Below, piece by piece: positions 44,877 through 57,691 of a stretch of DNA of 64,000 bases. This stretch comes from Coleophoma eucalyptorum. Taxonomy: Eukaryota > Ascomycota > Leotiomycetes > Helotiales > Dermateaceae. The stretch lies in contig JALRME010000007.1 in the NCBI GenBank assembly GCA_026120035.1, positions 1,240,001 through 1,304,000 of the forward strand. The letters run 5' to 3'. Below the pieces are notes generated by a model. That model saw only the letters and a program-made list of their open reading frames with translations. It was not told the DNA's origin and made no database searches. The position numbers and the translations under genes were made by a program. Every line of letters starts with the position of its first letter. The first letter of the stretch is position 1.

Positions 44877-46789
44877 AAATTACTTGTAGACAATTAGCTA
44901 AATAGAATTCAGGGTTGGATGGCCACTACAGTTTATTCTCTTTCACTCTTTTGGTCTTAATGAGATTCAGCATTTTGATGGCAATAGTTGGAAGGCTGGA
45001 CGTGGAAGCACCTTATATGAGTTTGCTCACAATAGAGCTCTACTATATTGTAAAAACGGCTAATTAATTGTGGGGTTCATGATTTCAAATAACCTCTTTT
45101 CAGGAGGAACACAAATGCCGCCTTCCCTCTAACCACCAGAGACTCATTATTTTGGTAACCATATGGCTTCTCCAGCTTCTCCTCATTCTAACCCCTGCCC
45201 GTGCTCTGACTGGTTCCAGAAACAAGACAAACTACACCTAGCTATCTCGCCGTCTCATCGTTACTCGCTCAATTTTCCCCTTCGAGGCTATTCACTCTTG
45301 CAGCATCATTCCTCGCTAGTGTCTCAAGTTGGAACTCGCCTGGATGAGTCAAATCAATTTGTAAACTTGGAATCAGAGCGTGGAGGAGGATATGAGATTC
45401 TGTAGCTGGTTCGGCGATAGGAAGCCTTGGAAAAGTAAGTGTAGATGAAGATTGACTAGCAGTGGTTCTGTGGAGGGGAGATCGTAGAGGAGCCGAGTAC
45501 TTTTGTACATCTGTGTCATTTGGAGAAATCTGACAAGGCTTGGGAGAGTGAGATGAGCCACACTTCTTTGCCAACGGTTACCTTGCCCATTGGTGATGTC
45601 TTTTTGAGCAAGTTCAGTACCGAGCGAGGTAACATTCGTGCGAACAACTTACGCAGCGCGTAGATTACGACTCGTGCTCGTGAATAGTATGATGCTTCTA
45701 GTAATTCTGAAAACCCTGCGTCGCTGTCCAGCTGGCCCAACGCTATCATAGGAATGTAGTCGGCGAATGAGTCGTAGCTACTAGCTCAGCTGTCAAGCAG
45801 CGTGCACATGATTGATAATTCATGACTTCGTTATATTTTCGTTATACATAACTGAAATTGAATAATTGGGAGCATAGGTTTGACGCTGGTGGAAGTATTT
45901 GTCCTAATTACCAGTCTGTCTTTTTGGCAAGAGTAGCGAGTACGTGTCCTGGATTTATAAGAGCTGCTCAAACCAGTGAATGCTCAGTTGTCTGTAACCC
46001 AATGCTTGGATTCTTCCTCTCTTTTTCTCCATGAAACCCATCGGCCATATTTACTACTGCCATGACATACAGTTTTTTGAAATCCACCGAAGGGAAGCAG
46101 TGAAAAAGACTTTGTGGTAGAAAGAAAAAAGACTGGACACTGGTGACAGGTTTAGCTCTTCCAACTCGGACTAGCGCGCCATGGCCCGAACCGCACCCCC
46201 TGAATAGCGATCCGATCTCAATTCAAGCTACAACCTTCCTCCCATCGGTTACCCCTCATCACAAAAGTACATCCTCATATTCGCACTCACTTCTGTTTTC
46301 TGTTGCTGCCTACAATTTTTGAACTTGGCTTTTAATTATCCCGTTCGTCGTTATCTGGTGCAATTTGGCATTGCGATTTTCCAATCTGGTAGCTTTTGAT
46401 CCCTGGAATGCGATCTGAATTGTGCTGATCGAATCTATGCCACTCCTTCCCTGCTCTCGAATTTATCTTCAATTCTCCTGCGAACCTAAACTCACTATAT
46501 CACTTTTCTACAGCAACCTGCTGAGCAATTCCATCGTTATGCTGTACCTGCACAAATCGAGGGAGTCGAAGTAAACAACGAGCTTGGCTGTAGAATGCTC
46601 ACTTATCTCCCAGGGGATAGGTATCGATTCAACATCACAACACATATGGCCTAGCTGTTGATCTGTGCTCGATTATATTTACACTGTTGTCAATTCCACG
46701 ATTAGAGGATGCTATTTTCTCTCCTCCAAATAATGCAGCTTCATTCCTACCCCACCAACGCCTAGACAAACAAAACACAAACTCTCGCC
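44877..46789. other. Intergenic, leader of the RdRP gene
   Basis: 1.9 kb. The right part (about 46100-46789) is pyrimidine-rich and probably the long leader and promoter of the RdRP gene. Small frames near 45163-45749 on both strands are not convincing. Confidence 0.5.
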
Positions 46790-49700
46790 ATGAATTCCCT
46801 AGCTGACACCCAAGATATGATGAAGTCCTTCAATTCGGGCTCAGAAATCCCTCAGACACCAAAATCTACGACTGAACGTGACCGAATAAACGAAGAAATC
46901 GACCATATTCTTGAAAGCTTATCAGGTTGGGGTATCTACCTGCTTACCAGCACTTCCTCCGAGTCGCCCAGCAAGCGGTACCTTCACGCCATGCAGAATG
47001 AAGAGCAGACCGAAGCCAACGAGTGCAGCTTCATGATCAAGTTCCTACGTTTCAAGTCTGATATTTTCCCACTATTGTCACGTTTTGACCGAGAGGCCCG
47101 ACAGCTGTACTCAGAATGGGTTCGAAAGCGAAAAGAAGATCCAGATACCCTCCCTGCACCAACTCGCCAGAATATGAAGCCCATGACATCAGCGCAAAAG
47201 CGAGATATGCAAAAGTTACTTCATGGTACGCTTAAAGCGAAGTTTGAGGAAGTGAGAGGCTTTGCTTCTCCCCGTAAAGCCAGCATGCGTCCAGATAAAT
47301 TCCCTTCAAAGTCATTTTCTGGCCCGAATGAATCCAAGGCAGTCTCTATAATAGACCCTGGACGATCTTTTGGTGGTGGCGATGCATCAAAATCGTTTCC
47401 AGGCCCTACGAACTCGAGATCTTTGGTTGCGTCTGAGCCTACAAAGGATCTCGCAGCAAAGACCTCCAGATATTTCAACACTGGTACTGATCTAGTATCA
47501 TTTGAGAAGGCTTCTGAAACTACAGATCCAACAGAAGCAAGAGAAACCCTAGATGTAGATATGGGTATAAATGTAGCACCGATTCCTTTTACATTGGCCC
47601 CAAAGCGAACTGCCTCCAAACGGACCGTTAGGACCACCGAAACTGAGCGACACTTTAAGGTCCCAAGACTCCCCGATCCTGGAAAGGGTCCAATTAGATC
47701 CGGAACCAGTTTTGAAGCGTATTCGCACCCTTCTAGTCGAATCCACAGCTTTGAATCAAAAAGTGCTGAAACAAGTTTTGCAGCTCACATGACCAGAGTA
47801 TTCAGCCAGAGCGATCACAATTATGTGACCCAAATCACGCAAACCACCGTCGAGGATGAATATCCAGACTCAACAACTCAAGCTGAACAAAATATGCTCT
47901 ATGATGATTATGATGATGATGATGATGCAATACCCCAAAGTTCCGAGTATTGGGGTAGTAGTCTTGACGCTACTGACATCAATTCATTGGGTCTGGATAC
48001 TATTGATACTGAAAACCCAGCAGACCCAAAATTCGAAGCTCTTCCAAATGAAGAAAAATTGCGAATACGATTGCAACATGTTTTCCGTAAGTATTTTTAT
48101 CTTTCGAAACTGTTATATCAGGGCCTCTCCACCATCTCTACTAAAAATGCATCGCCCGTATTGAGATGTCCGATATCCGGTATATTACTCACTTCGCTCA
48201 AACTTTATCCCGCCCATTCAACATATGGTCTTTTCGATTATTTCTGATATATGCAATAGCTGAGATTCCCTCTTGTTTAAAGACTGCTCCTTTCTGTGTC
48301 CGTTACGAGGTTACAAGGGTGTTGCTCTATACCGGTTGCTCATTGAAAGATTTTCAATTACCCCCAAGTCTTGATTTGACAAACTATGACGGGTTGTGGA
48401 ATTATCTCAAAAATAGCCCAACACTGCGTGGGAAGTTGTTCCCCGAGAAATGCTCATCAGAGACCTGGAGATGTGCTTTGAATACCTTCAGCAGGGATTA
48501 TTACGCTGTGAACATGTCTGGTTCATTGCGCTTCAACACTGCTCCTGGAGACAGTCCTTTCTTCCTCCTACAGCTGGCACCATTAAAACTGGAACTCGGT
48601 CATCGATTTGGAAGAAGGTTTGGCAATGACCGATTCTTGGAACTAGATACGCCTCATTTATCTAGTCATAGAGGGCAGGCCCCTAAGCTTTTGCAAGACC
48701 TGGGCGATCATGGTCGTGATATGATTCTGGAATGGCTCGTCATAAAGAAGCATCAAATGTGTGGCAGAATATGGTATCCATTCCATGTGAAACCGAAAGA
48801 TGGAAAAGCAAAGAAGATTGAAGTGACAGAAGTTCGCTCGGATGATTCGAATGCGGTCACGACCCATAGAGTTTATTTCTTTGCTTCAGATGGCGTTAAT
48901 TTCACACAAGATGCCAAGATCCCACCAGTGAATGAATCATTAGAATCTCATACAACCATGTCAGTTAGCAGCCTTTTGAACTGGTTGCGACCACTCAGGA
49001 AAAATGCAGGACAGCCGTTCCTCAAACTTTTCTCCAGGACTTCTCTGGGTACGAAAAACGATTTCTGGATTCTACTCATACTGATCTGCTTGCAGCACTT
49101 TCGAGGACATACCCAACTGTGGTCATTCCGCGACGGAGCATCCGACGCAAAGCAGACATTACAAATGACGAAGAATGCATGACAGACGGGGCAGGGCGCA
49201 TGTCTCTAGCTCTAGCTCTGAAAGTAACCCAGATCTTAGGGCTTACATATGTCCCCAGTGGATTCCAGGGAAGAATTGGTGAGGCCAAAGGCTTTTGGAG
49301 TGTTGACACAGAAGACAGGTCTGGAGTGGAATGGATAGATGTCTACGATTCGCAGGCCAAATGGACACCCGGGAACAAACCTGCCTCGAGATCAAACGAT
49401 CCTTGCCACAGGACTTTTGAAGTACTGAAACCATCAGGTCCTCTCAGATCTGCGGATCTCAATTTACAGCTTCTCCCAATCCTTGTCGATCGCGCTCTGT
49501 CGAGAGAGCGCATGATCAATACTATTTCTCAAATCCTTCAAAGTGGTATCGAGAAAGAGATGAATGAGCAACGTGCTGCCATGCAAGATCCTTTGTTGTT
49601 ACGAAAGTGGCTCCATGAGAAGTACTCCAGGCTAAAGGATAAAGTCGATAGCAAGGAGGCCCGGTATAAAGCTGCATTGCCTGAGAAATCTGAAGATCAA

Positions 49701-51173
49701 ATGAATCTTCTCCTCGATTCTGGATTCAGTCCGAACCAGTTACCGTACTTAAAGGACATGGCCTGGAATAGCTACAAAAGACACTGCAATACCCTCAAAA
49801 GGAAGATGAATATTACTGTTGGCAAGTCAGCATACATATACATGGTGCCAGATTTTTCGAGATCGCTAGCACCGAATGAAGTATTCCTAGATTTTTCAAC
49901 TTTCAAAGATGACACTGGCTACCAAACATCCTTACTTAAAAATACCGATGTCCTTGTCGCAAGATCACCTGCCCATTACATTAGTGATGTGCAGAAAGTT
50001 ACAGCTGTGTACAAAGCAGAGCTGATCGGTCTTAAGGATGTGATTGTCTTCTCGACCCAGGGCAACCATTCCTTAGCTTCGAAACTCTCTGGCGGAGACT
50101 ATGATGGTGATATGGCTTGGGTTTGCTGGGAGCCAAGAATTGTGGATAATTTTATGAATGCAGACGTGCCTCGGTTTCCAGATTTATTGAAAGATGGCAT
50201 GCTCTACCAGAACAAAGTAAATTACGACGTTCTTACTGAGGGGCTCGACAGCCAACCCGGAGTCAACAAATTTCTGAAGGCATCTTTCGATTTCAATATG
50301 CAGCAAAGTATGCTCGGCATATGTACTAATTATAAAGACGAAGTATGTTACAAGCTCGGCAATGTCAACTCGGAGCACGCCATACTATTGAGTACCCTTC
50401 TGAGCAAACTCGTGGATCAAGCAAAACAAGGATATTTTGTCACTGATGAATCTTGGACCCGTCTGAAGAAGAAGGTGAACGTATATACATCCACCCCAGC
50501 GTATAAGGAGGGCATATTAAATTTCAAATCAGATCATATCCTTGACAAGCTCTTGGCTGTTGCTGACTCTAAAATCGAAAGTACGCTTCAGGAACTGCAT
50601 AATAGTCTTGGAACGCCACCTGAAATGGATGCAGACCTTACAAGATTTTATGATACTGCAAAACAACTGGCACGAACCGAGCCAGAATGGAATGCATTAT
50701 TGGATGATCTTGATAGAGACATTCAAGAAGTTTTAAAAACTTGGAGCATTGGTTGGGCGGCGAGAAATGAGAATAAAGAAGACAAGAAAAAGTTCAACGT
50801 CATCACCGCAGAGTGCTATAAGCTTTTCCAAAATATCTTCCCCAAGACGGATACACATCTGACACGAATGCTTCTCTCGAATTGGTTGCCATTTAATGAT
50901 ATGTCACCTTGGGCCTTATTACGAGCCTCGGCTACTTTTAAGGCTCGAAGGTATGGGTCATTCTGTTGGTTGATGGCTGGGAAGCAATTAGCTCGCCTGA
51001 AGGCCGATAGTCGAAGTGGATCATCCATAACTATCGTGCCAGAGATGTACGCTGCATTGAAGCCCAACGCTATATTTATCAGATTGACGAGAAATGGGAC
51101 CATGGGTGGGACAATCTTAGAGGCAAGGAATGACGGTGAATGGGAAAATAACGGTGGTGTAATAGAAGACTGA
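46790..51173 (+). CDS. RNA-dependent RNA polymerase of the RNAi pathway (QDE-1-like)
   Basis: Exons 46790-48086, 48260-49048 and 49096-51173 give 1387 residues. The first 430 residues are mostly disordered, with an acidic DDYDDDDDA run encoded by a GAT repeat. The rest is a cellular RdRP: conserved blocks include PRRSIRRKADITNDEECMTDGAGRMS and, at residues 1030-1034, the catalytic signature D-Y-D-G-D inside LSGGDYDGDMAW, whose Asp residues coordinate the metal ions. Such enzymes turn aberrant RNA into double-stranded RNA for Dicer in quelling, meiotic silencing or antiviral defence. No membrane span is seen; it acts in nucleus or cytoplasm. The active site is intact. Which of the usual fungal paralogues this is cannot be settled here. 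Confidence 0.93.
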
Positions 51174-52869
51174 CGATGGTATCCCACAAATTATGCAGAT
51201 GAAAACGTAAGAGAAAAGTCATTCGATAGTTGATTGGGGAATATGATAAATTGGTGGTTTAAGGTAGAAGCAGCGTCAAGATGGCTTGTTACACCATTAT
51301 TATTGCCAGCTTCTTATCAACAAGACATAGCTCTGGATCAAGCCAGTTGTTAGACAGCGAAGAAGTCTCCAAAAAAGCTTAGGCGCATGCCGAGAGCCAG
51401 GGGTTTGGTTACTCTTTATTTGGAATTAGATATTCCGATATCTCTAGCGAAGTTCAGCTGTACTTTGTTTTCTTTTTCTCTTCTTTGGTTTTGGTGAGCT
51501 TTTCTAAATAGGTCATGGGATCGTATTGGATTTAGGATGGAGCGTGTGATTAGGAAAAGTGCTACAATGCTTAAGCCTTACATGCATGAGAATTGTATGG
51601 ATCGGATGCATATGCGTGCTGTATGGTACGTATCACAACCTAAACCTGAGTAATGGCTGTATGTAAACTGAAAACACTCTGGCGTTCTTTTGCCTTCAAA
51701 TGTCGCGTCCGCATGACTCAGCCACGTTACTACGAAGAGAGTTGAGTGCCAAAAAACCAATACTACTAAAAACCTTGATTTTGATGTATCCATGTAGCTC
51801 TAAAAGTTTGCAGTCTACAGGCATTCAGATAGAACTTGTGCATGTAGTGCAAGTACCATCGGCTTTGAATGTATGACGGAAACCGCACTTCGGTGGTTTT
51901 GTGACCAGCAAACGTCCCTAAAACCAGGAAAGAAAATCAACTTCACATCTCACGCACTGCTATCTTGACCACTTCCTTATCTTAGCCACGACAATACTAT
52001 AGTAAAAGTCACTGTCTTGGTCGAATTTGCCTCTGATGTGCTCCTTGTTCCAAAATTAGCTTACAACACAACATGTAATACCGCTGCTCTAAATTTATGC
52101 TTGTCTTAGGTAATTTTCATGAGCTATGTGGGGATATGCGAGTTAGAGCACCTGATGTAAAGGTACGTACTACAAGATAATGTGGCTATTATGAAGTGAG
52201 GTTACTATAGCTAGCATATTCCTAGTAGTTAGTGGGAAGTGTCAGGCAAATAGCTACTAGATGCGAATATGTACGAAGGAAGTTGAAAAAGCAGCAAAAA
52301 TTTAGTGCAGAAAGTCGATATTTTTGATTATGCCACTGTTTGGTGGTCGTTGAGATACTCTCCTTATCTTTGTCAAAGTCGAAGCTCGCTTGAGGGGGTG
52401 TTAGTGGAGAGAGTGGGAGAGGTGGGTTGAGAGTTAGCGAGCTGAGAGCGAATTGCAATTAGAAGCCTGATCTAGGCAGACTCACTGAGCAGAGAGATAC
52501 TATAGATATTGATGTTTTGAAATGCTTTAGTAGGATACAAATTCTTTCTAGACTTCGAGGCTGAAGCCTAGTCCATATCAGTCGATCGCGGGTGAACCGT
52601 CTTCGTCAAACGGAATGCGGAAATGACTAAGCAACAATATCCCACTCTCTCCTCTCTCATATCGCCTCATACTTTCTTTCAGATTTGACCTCGACACTGT
52701 TACATAAACCTGCGGCTCATGTAGCCTTGTGTAGTCACATAGCTTTGAGAAAGGTTTGCAGTCTATATAAATAGACCCACACCCCACTCCTAACCTACAA
52801 CTAAAACAACTTCCAAGATTGTCTACTATATCGACATCCAGATCCATAACACCTAAAGCTGCTACAAAC
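51174..52869. other. Intergenic, RdRP 3' flank and DAO promoter
   Basis: 1.7 kb with no supported gene. The right end carries the TATA box of the D-amino-acid oxidase gene. Confidence 0.5.
52764..52773 (+). promoter_or_regulatory. TATA box of the D-amino-acid oxidase gene
   Basis: TATATAAATA, about 100 nt before the start codon at 52870, in a C-rich leader. Confidence 0.6.
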
Positions 52870-54191
52870 ATGGCAGAAGAATACACCATCCTCGGCGCAG
52901 GCGTGGTCGGTCTCACAACCGCTCTCGAGCTCTCCGCCCGCTATCCCGGCAGTAAGATCAACATCTGCGCCAAATTCTTTCCGGGGGACAAGAGCATCGA
53001 GTATACCTCACCATGGGCGGGTAAGTAATTTCCACGTAACCTTCAGACTGCATGAAGAAGAAAAAAACAGCCGGCTCATATGATCACTGAAAAGGTGCAA
53101 ACTGGTCCAGTGTCGCGCTGGATTCCGGACGGCAAGAGAATTGGGATGAGGTGACGTATCTCCGCTTCAAGAGGATGAGCGAGGATGTCCGGGAAGCTGG
53201 CGTACGCAAGATGGAATTGCGGGCGTTTTATGATTCCGAGATGAAGGATGCCAGTGTCTTGAGCGAGGGCACGGGCAAGATCTGGTATGAGAAGTTGGTG
53301 GGTGGGTTGCGGCCATTGAGTCCGGAGCTGCTTAAGGAGAAGGAAGGAAGTGTGTTTGGGTTTGACATGGATAGTTTTGTGATTGATGTTCCTATCTACC
53401 TTTCTTGGTACATCTTTTCGTCCATTTCTTGGCAGCATATATGCTAGCTATGTGAAGCAGAGATACTGACCGAGAACAGGCTCCACATCGAAGCTATGAA
53501 AGCAGGCGTCCAATTCCACCGAAGGACTTATGCACATATCAACGAAGTATTTGCTGAGTTTCCTACCGCAAAGGCATTCTTCAACTGCACTGGAATTGGA
53601 TCTTACCATCTAGGTGGCGTGGAAGATAAATCGCTCTATCCAACCAGGGGACAAGTACTCTTGGTAGAAACGCCAAAAATACCTTTGACACGCATGTATT
53701 TCCGGTCACCCCAAAGAGTCAATAAGGACACTACCTACGTATTTCCCAGGAATCCCAGCGGTGGTGTTATTTTGGGCGGATGTAGGTTTGATAATGAATG
53801 GGACGGTGAAGTTGATTTAGAATTCGCCAAGGATATTATGAGGAGATGCTGTGCGTTGGCTCCTGAGTTGGGAAAGCCGGAGGATTTAAAGGTCATTTCG
53901 CATGGTGTTGGTTTGAGACGTAAGTTTTGAGATGCAGTGGAAATATTTAGATGAAGACACTAATTTCTTATATAGCAAGCAGGAAAGGTGGTGCCAGAGT
54001 GGAACGAACTAAAGTAGGCGGTAAAATCTTGATTCATAATTATGGTGCGGGCGGAGCTGGGTATCAGGCTTCATGGTAAGGATTTTCGAATCCCACGTCA
54101 ATCACCCATTCCATCCACTTGTGCTAACTAATATCCCAGGGGTATGGCACGAGAAGCGGTTGATCTCCTTGTGAAAAGCTCGCGTTTGTAA
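52870..54191 (+). CDS. D-amino-acid oxidase, peroxisomal
   Basis: Exons 52870-53020, 53095-53407, 53480-53919, 53976-54075 and 54140-54191 give 351 residues. The FAD-binding start is intact ([15 protein letters not shown]), followed by [35 protein letters not shown], and [15 protein letters not shown] with the substrate-binding Arg, then [15 protein letters not shown] near the end. The C-terminus is Ser-Arg-Leu, a type-1 peroxisomal targeting signal. The enzyme oxidises D-amino acids to 2-oxo acids with ammonia and hydrogen peroxide, using FAD. Every intron restores conserved residues. Its 3' end overlaps the next gene on the other strand, and a TATA box precedes it. Confidence 0.94.
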
Positions 54192-56211
54192 AGTCATCAA
54201 AAGCTTCGAAGCCATCCATAATATCCAAGACAGTTTCAAAATTGGAGAAATCGCCAGTTACTACACTGCATTGTCCAATAGCTGCATCTGGCACTTCCGG
54301 TTGGCCCTTCAACCACGTATGATTCCAGAGATTCTCTATCCAAAGTCTTGTCTGCCTGTGCCTCAATCCAGAGGTTTCTGTTGCAGTCATAGCAATAAGG
54401 CGGATTTTGTCAAATAGTCTCTGTGCAAAAGCCGTATTCCGTGGATCTGGTAACCCACTTCCCAGAGCTACCTCTGTATAACTAAGCGGCTGGTCTTCAG
54501 TTGCATCGTCGCTACTGCTCTCTATCAAGGGACTACCACCCGGTCGGGCTGCATCATAGAGTTTTGTCAACAGTTCAACCGTCTCATACCACGCTGCAGC
54601 AATCGGCCAAACAGTACCCCAGGATTTCAGTATGTCGCATAGAAGTCGCAATTTTTGCTTCGATGCTGTTGCTTTGCTTGTCGGTCCCACATCGATTTCG
54701 CTACTTTCTTGATGAATGGTCCATAAGTGACAGCAAGCTGCACATTCCAATGCTACTCCTACGAACGGTGCTTGTAGCATTTCCAAGTCTGTTGCATCCC
54801 CTACCTGAAGTGATGATGCCATTCTAGTAATCTCGTCTGCGTGGTGAAGACAGACTGCTGTAATATTCGGAATACCTTCTATCTGTGAAGAGGGAATGGT
54901 CACATCGCTGTTGGCATCTTGCAGGTATTCCTGATGCGCTACACAGAAAGCGTGATTGAGAACAAAGTGTAAAGAGACGAACATACTCCCCTGCCCAAGC
55001 ACTCGGTGAGTACGGTAATTCTTCATCGACCATTTCATACGTGCGGGTAGATTATCCTTCCAGTTTCGCAGTTCTTGCTCGGCTTCGTAGAACTCACGAT
55101 TGGGGCTCGCAGCGCTAGATGTCGATATGCTCTTTACCCCAGTCGCAAAGAGATCCGTCATCACACTCCATAAATCTACAGCCTTGATAAAGAAAGGTAG
55201 TATCTCAGTACACTCTGGAGGAGGTCCACTTTCAATTGTAGCCGCCAATCCCGTCAAAGATGATATTTCCTCGAACAAGAAAGCCGATTCAGCACAGGGC
55301 AGTTTCGCTGTGAGTTTCTTTGTCCGAAACGTATATGGTCTCCCAGTAACATGAGCTACCAGCCGGTCCATAACGAAGCATGCCCACATGGTCCTTCGCC
55401 GCACTTCTTGCTCTAATGAGGAGTGTCGTTGGTGATATTCGCGATGCAACCGCAGTGCCTGTGTCATGCGGATCGCAATTCCAGTGAACATCCATGATTT
55501 GTACCCCGTACGACATAGGAGTTCGCGGAATGCGAGAATAAGATTGCCCTGTATAGACGGGACTTCATATTGTGAGTAAAAAGGCCAACCAAAAACTAGT
55601 TGGTCTAGATGCTATAGTATAAAGGCATGACTTACCACAGGGTTTATCCGAAGTATCCCTCGACCACTGTCTTGCAAGCACCACAAGCCTTGCAGATAAA
55701 TCGGCCGGTTCTTCGCCATGGAAAATCTCCCTCACATCCTCATTACTCACATAAAGTGCGCTGAGGCAATAAATCGATACGAGCATGAACGGGCAATGCT
55801 GTGTGATCTCCTTGGCTTCAAACGAGGGACGATGGATACATTGCCTGATGATATCAAAATGCGGGTTATTGAAGAAGATCTTGATAAGAACATCATGTTG
55901 CTGTTTACTTAGAAATTTATGAACTTGTGGGGCACTGTTTGCTGTCTGCGCAGAGACGGGTAATGTTTGAGAATCTGTGCCCCAGTGGCATTTGTCGTGT
56001 AACCGTAAGCAGTTCTCACAACATGGTCGCGTGCCTGAACATTTTACTTTTCTTTTACGGCTGGTATTTTGTCAGTATTCTGATTCACTTCTCTGGATGT
56101 TGATAGTGCTGTTTACCATGGTAGGCATGCTCGGGGTGTACGTCGCTGCGACGCATCATCCTCGTCACGCTTGCGCTTGAGGCTCTTCTCTTCGGGCAGC
56201 ACCTCGACCAT
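54124..56211 (-). CDS. Zn2Cys6 transcription factor (Fungal_trans type)
   Basis: Exons 56117-56211, 55636-56060 and 54124-55562 give 652 residues. The N-terminus has a basic patch and the binuclear cluster: ACLPC (the codon of the second Cys is split by an intron), RKRKVKC, PCCENC and HDKC, with spacing x2-x6-x6-x2-x6. The second intron has the acceptor that gives DKPCVPSIQGNLILAF. The fungal-specific domain follows, with IRMTQALRLHREYH and RRRTMWACFVMDRLVAHVTGRP, typical of Fungal_trans regulators. It probably controls neighbouring or distant metabolic genes; its position overlapping the DAO gene makes DAO one candidate target, by inference. It is convergent with DAO over 68 bp. Confidence 0.9.
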
Positions 56212-56860
56212 GCTGTGCAGAAATGAAGCCGTGTTGGCCGGTTGAACAGAGCGGAACTGAGTCCTATAATAAATGGGGTGCAGATAGGTCCTGTGGGTAA
56301 CGGATTTGGAGAGAACGTGCCCGCCGATGTAAGAGAATCAATACTGCGAGTGAGGAGAACACTCGGAGAAGCCGTTTTGGTCACGTGGTATATCATAAGT
56401 CGACTTCGGGTAAGCCGTCCCGTACCGAGAATATACTTTCCAATTTATTGTTAGCATACTACTAGCATTAGAGGTGGTATCCTGATGAGAAAGGTTAAGT
56501 CATTGCATGGGTATGGATTAACTAAGCCAAAATTAAAGCGCCTAAAAGAAGTATGTCCAAGAAGATACACAAAACCATTCATCTTGTCCAATTCTTCTAA
56601 TCTCTCCCCAAAAGCGGCCTATAGCCACGAGCATTTTGAACAGTAGGTCGCGATATAGCGAATGGCAACAACTTTCAACGATCCGAAGACTTCAGTACGC
56701 CTCATTCTCATTCATTCAATCGTTCATTCATTCACTCATTCTCAGCCTCCCCAGCATCAACCATCTTGATGCTGTGCTAGCTTGACCTGTTAGATTCAGC
56801 CCGTCATGAAACGCCATCTATGGGGCAATTCCTTGATTCACCCCAATTTCTGACCTGTCT
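56212..56860. other. Intergenic with ATTC tandem repeat
   Basis: 649 bp forming the promoter of the Zn2Cys6 gene and the 3' flank of the DUF7053 gene. A (CATT)n/(ATTC)n stretch lies at 56703-56745. Confidence 0.5.
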
Positions 56861-57691
56861 TCAAGGAAGTTCGACTGCTGTAGGTGCAGAAGTTTGGCTT
56901 GCAGTTGTCCTTGGAGTATGCGGAGCAGCCATCTCACTAACAGCCGGCTGCTGTTGAGTTTGTTGTTGTATTTGTTGTTGATGTTGCAGCTGAGAATATT
57001 GCGGATAGCTTGCACGACTCTTCGACATCTCTGTGTCCTTCCGAGCTTCCAAGAACCACTGGGGTGGCTCGTGTCCAGGTTCCGAAAGAGGCGGCGACAG
57101 CGGAGGTGCAGGAGACATCATTGAAGCTCGGTATGGGTCGTAAGTAAGGCGACGATTCTGCTCCGTGGCCTCGACGAGTTGCGACCTGACAATCATGCGT
57201 GCAACCAGCGTTTGGAGACTCTGCTTCAGCGTCTTCTTCACGAAGCGCGTCATGAGGAAGTTGCAGCGCAATTCCACATCCTCGCGCAGGTACAGTCCCA
57301 TTATCGGAACCCCATATCCAATCTCAACCGGCTGCACTGGCTCACCAGGAAGAGTGCCGCCGAGAGTGAACTTCTCCTTGATGTCAGTCCCGGCGGGCGC
57401 ATAGCAGTGTACCTGCACTCCGTTGGCGAGGTCGTGGAAACAGGCCTTGAAGGAGACCTTCCCACTGGCAAGGTTTCCGGGTAGATAAGAGATCTTGTCG
57501 GTGATACCGTACCAGACACAGTGGTATTCTTCTGGTGTTGCCTCTGGCGGTGGTTTGATGCGCTCGCGCGATTCGTGGGCCGGATTCAAATCGATCATCT
57601 CCAAATGGTCGTGCAGGGTCTCGATGACCGTCTGTCGCGATATCCCCGCTGGCAGCGGCGTGATGGTCGTGAATACCGTGCGCTTCGACAT
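56861..57691 (-). CDS. DUF7053-type protein (276 aa)
   Basis: A single-exon frame from the ATG at 57691 (an in-frame upstream ATG would add 22 residues). The start MSKRTVFTTITPLPAGISRQ is the common start of a fungal family annotated as DUF7053. The SRPBCC-like region follows, with HCVWYGITDKISYLPG, KVSFKACFHDLANGVQ, GLYLREDVELRCNFLM and FVKKTL. A Pro/Gln-rich tail with poly-Gln-like runs (QQQIQQQTQQQ) makes up the last 90 residues. No enzymatic residues are known; the fold suggests binding of a lipid or small molecule. No signal peptide is visible. Confidence 0.85.
   Translation of the reverse strand: MSKRTVFTTITPLPAGISRQTVIETLHDHLEMIDLNPAHESRERIKPPPEATPEEYHCVWYGITDKISYLPGNLASGKVSFKACFHDLANGVQVHCYAPAGTDIKEKFTLGGTLPGEPVQPVEIGYGVPIMGLYLREDVELRCNFLMTRFVKKTLKQSLQTLVARMIVRSQLVEATEQNRRLTYDPYRASMMSPAPPLSPPLSEPGHEPPQWFLEARKDTEMSKSRASYPQYSQLQHQQQIQQQTQQQPAVSEMAAPHTPRTTASQTSAPTAVELP

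Noticed and set aside
52578..52916. 112-codon minus-strand frame upstream of DAO
   Set aside because: Overlaps the DAO promoter TATA and start; no motif.
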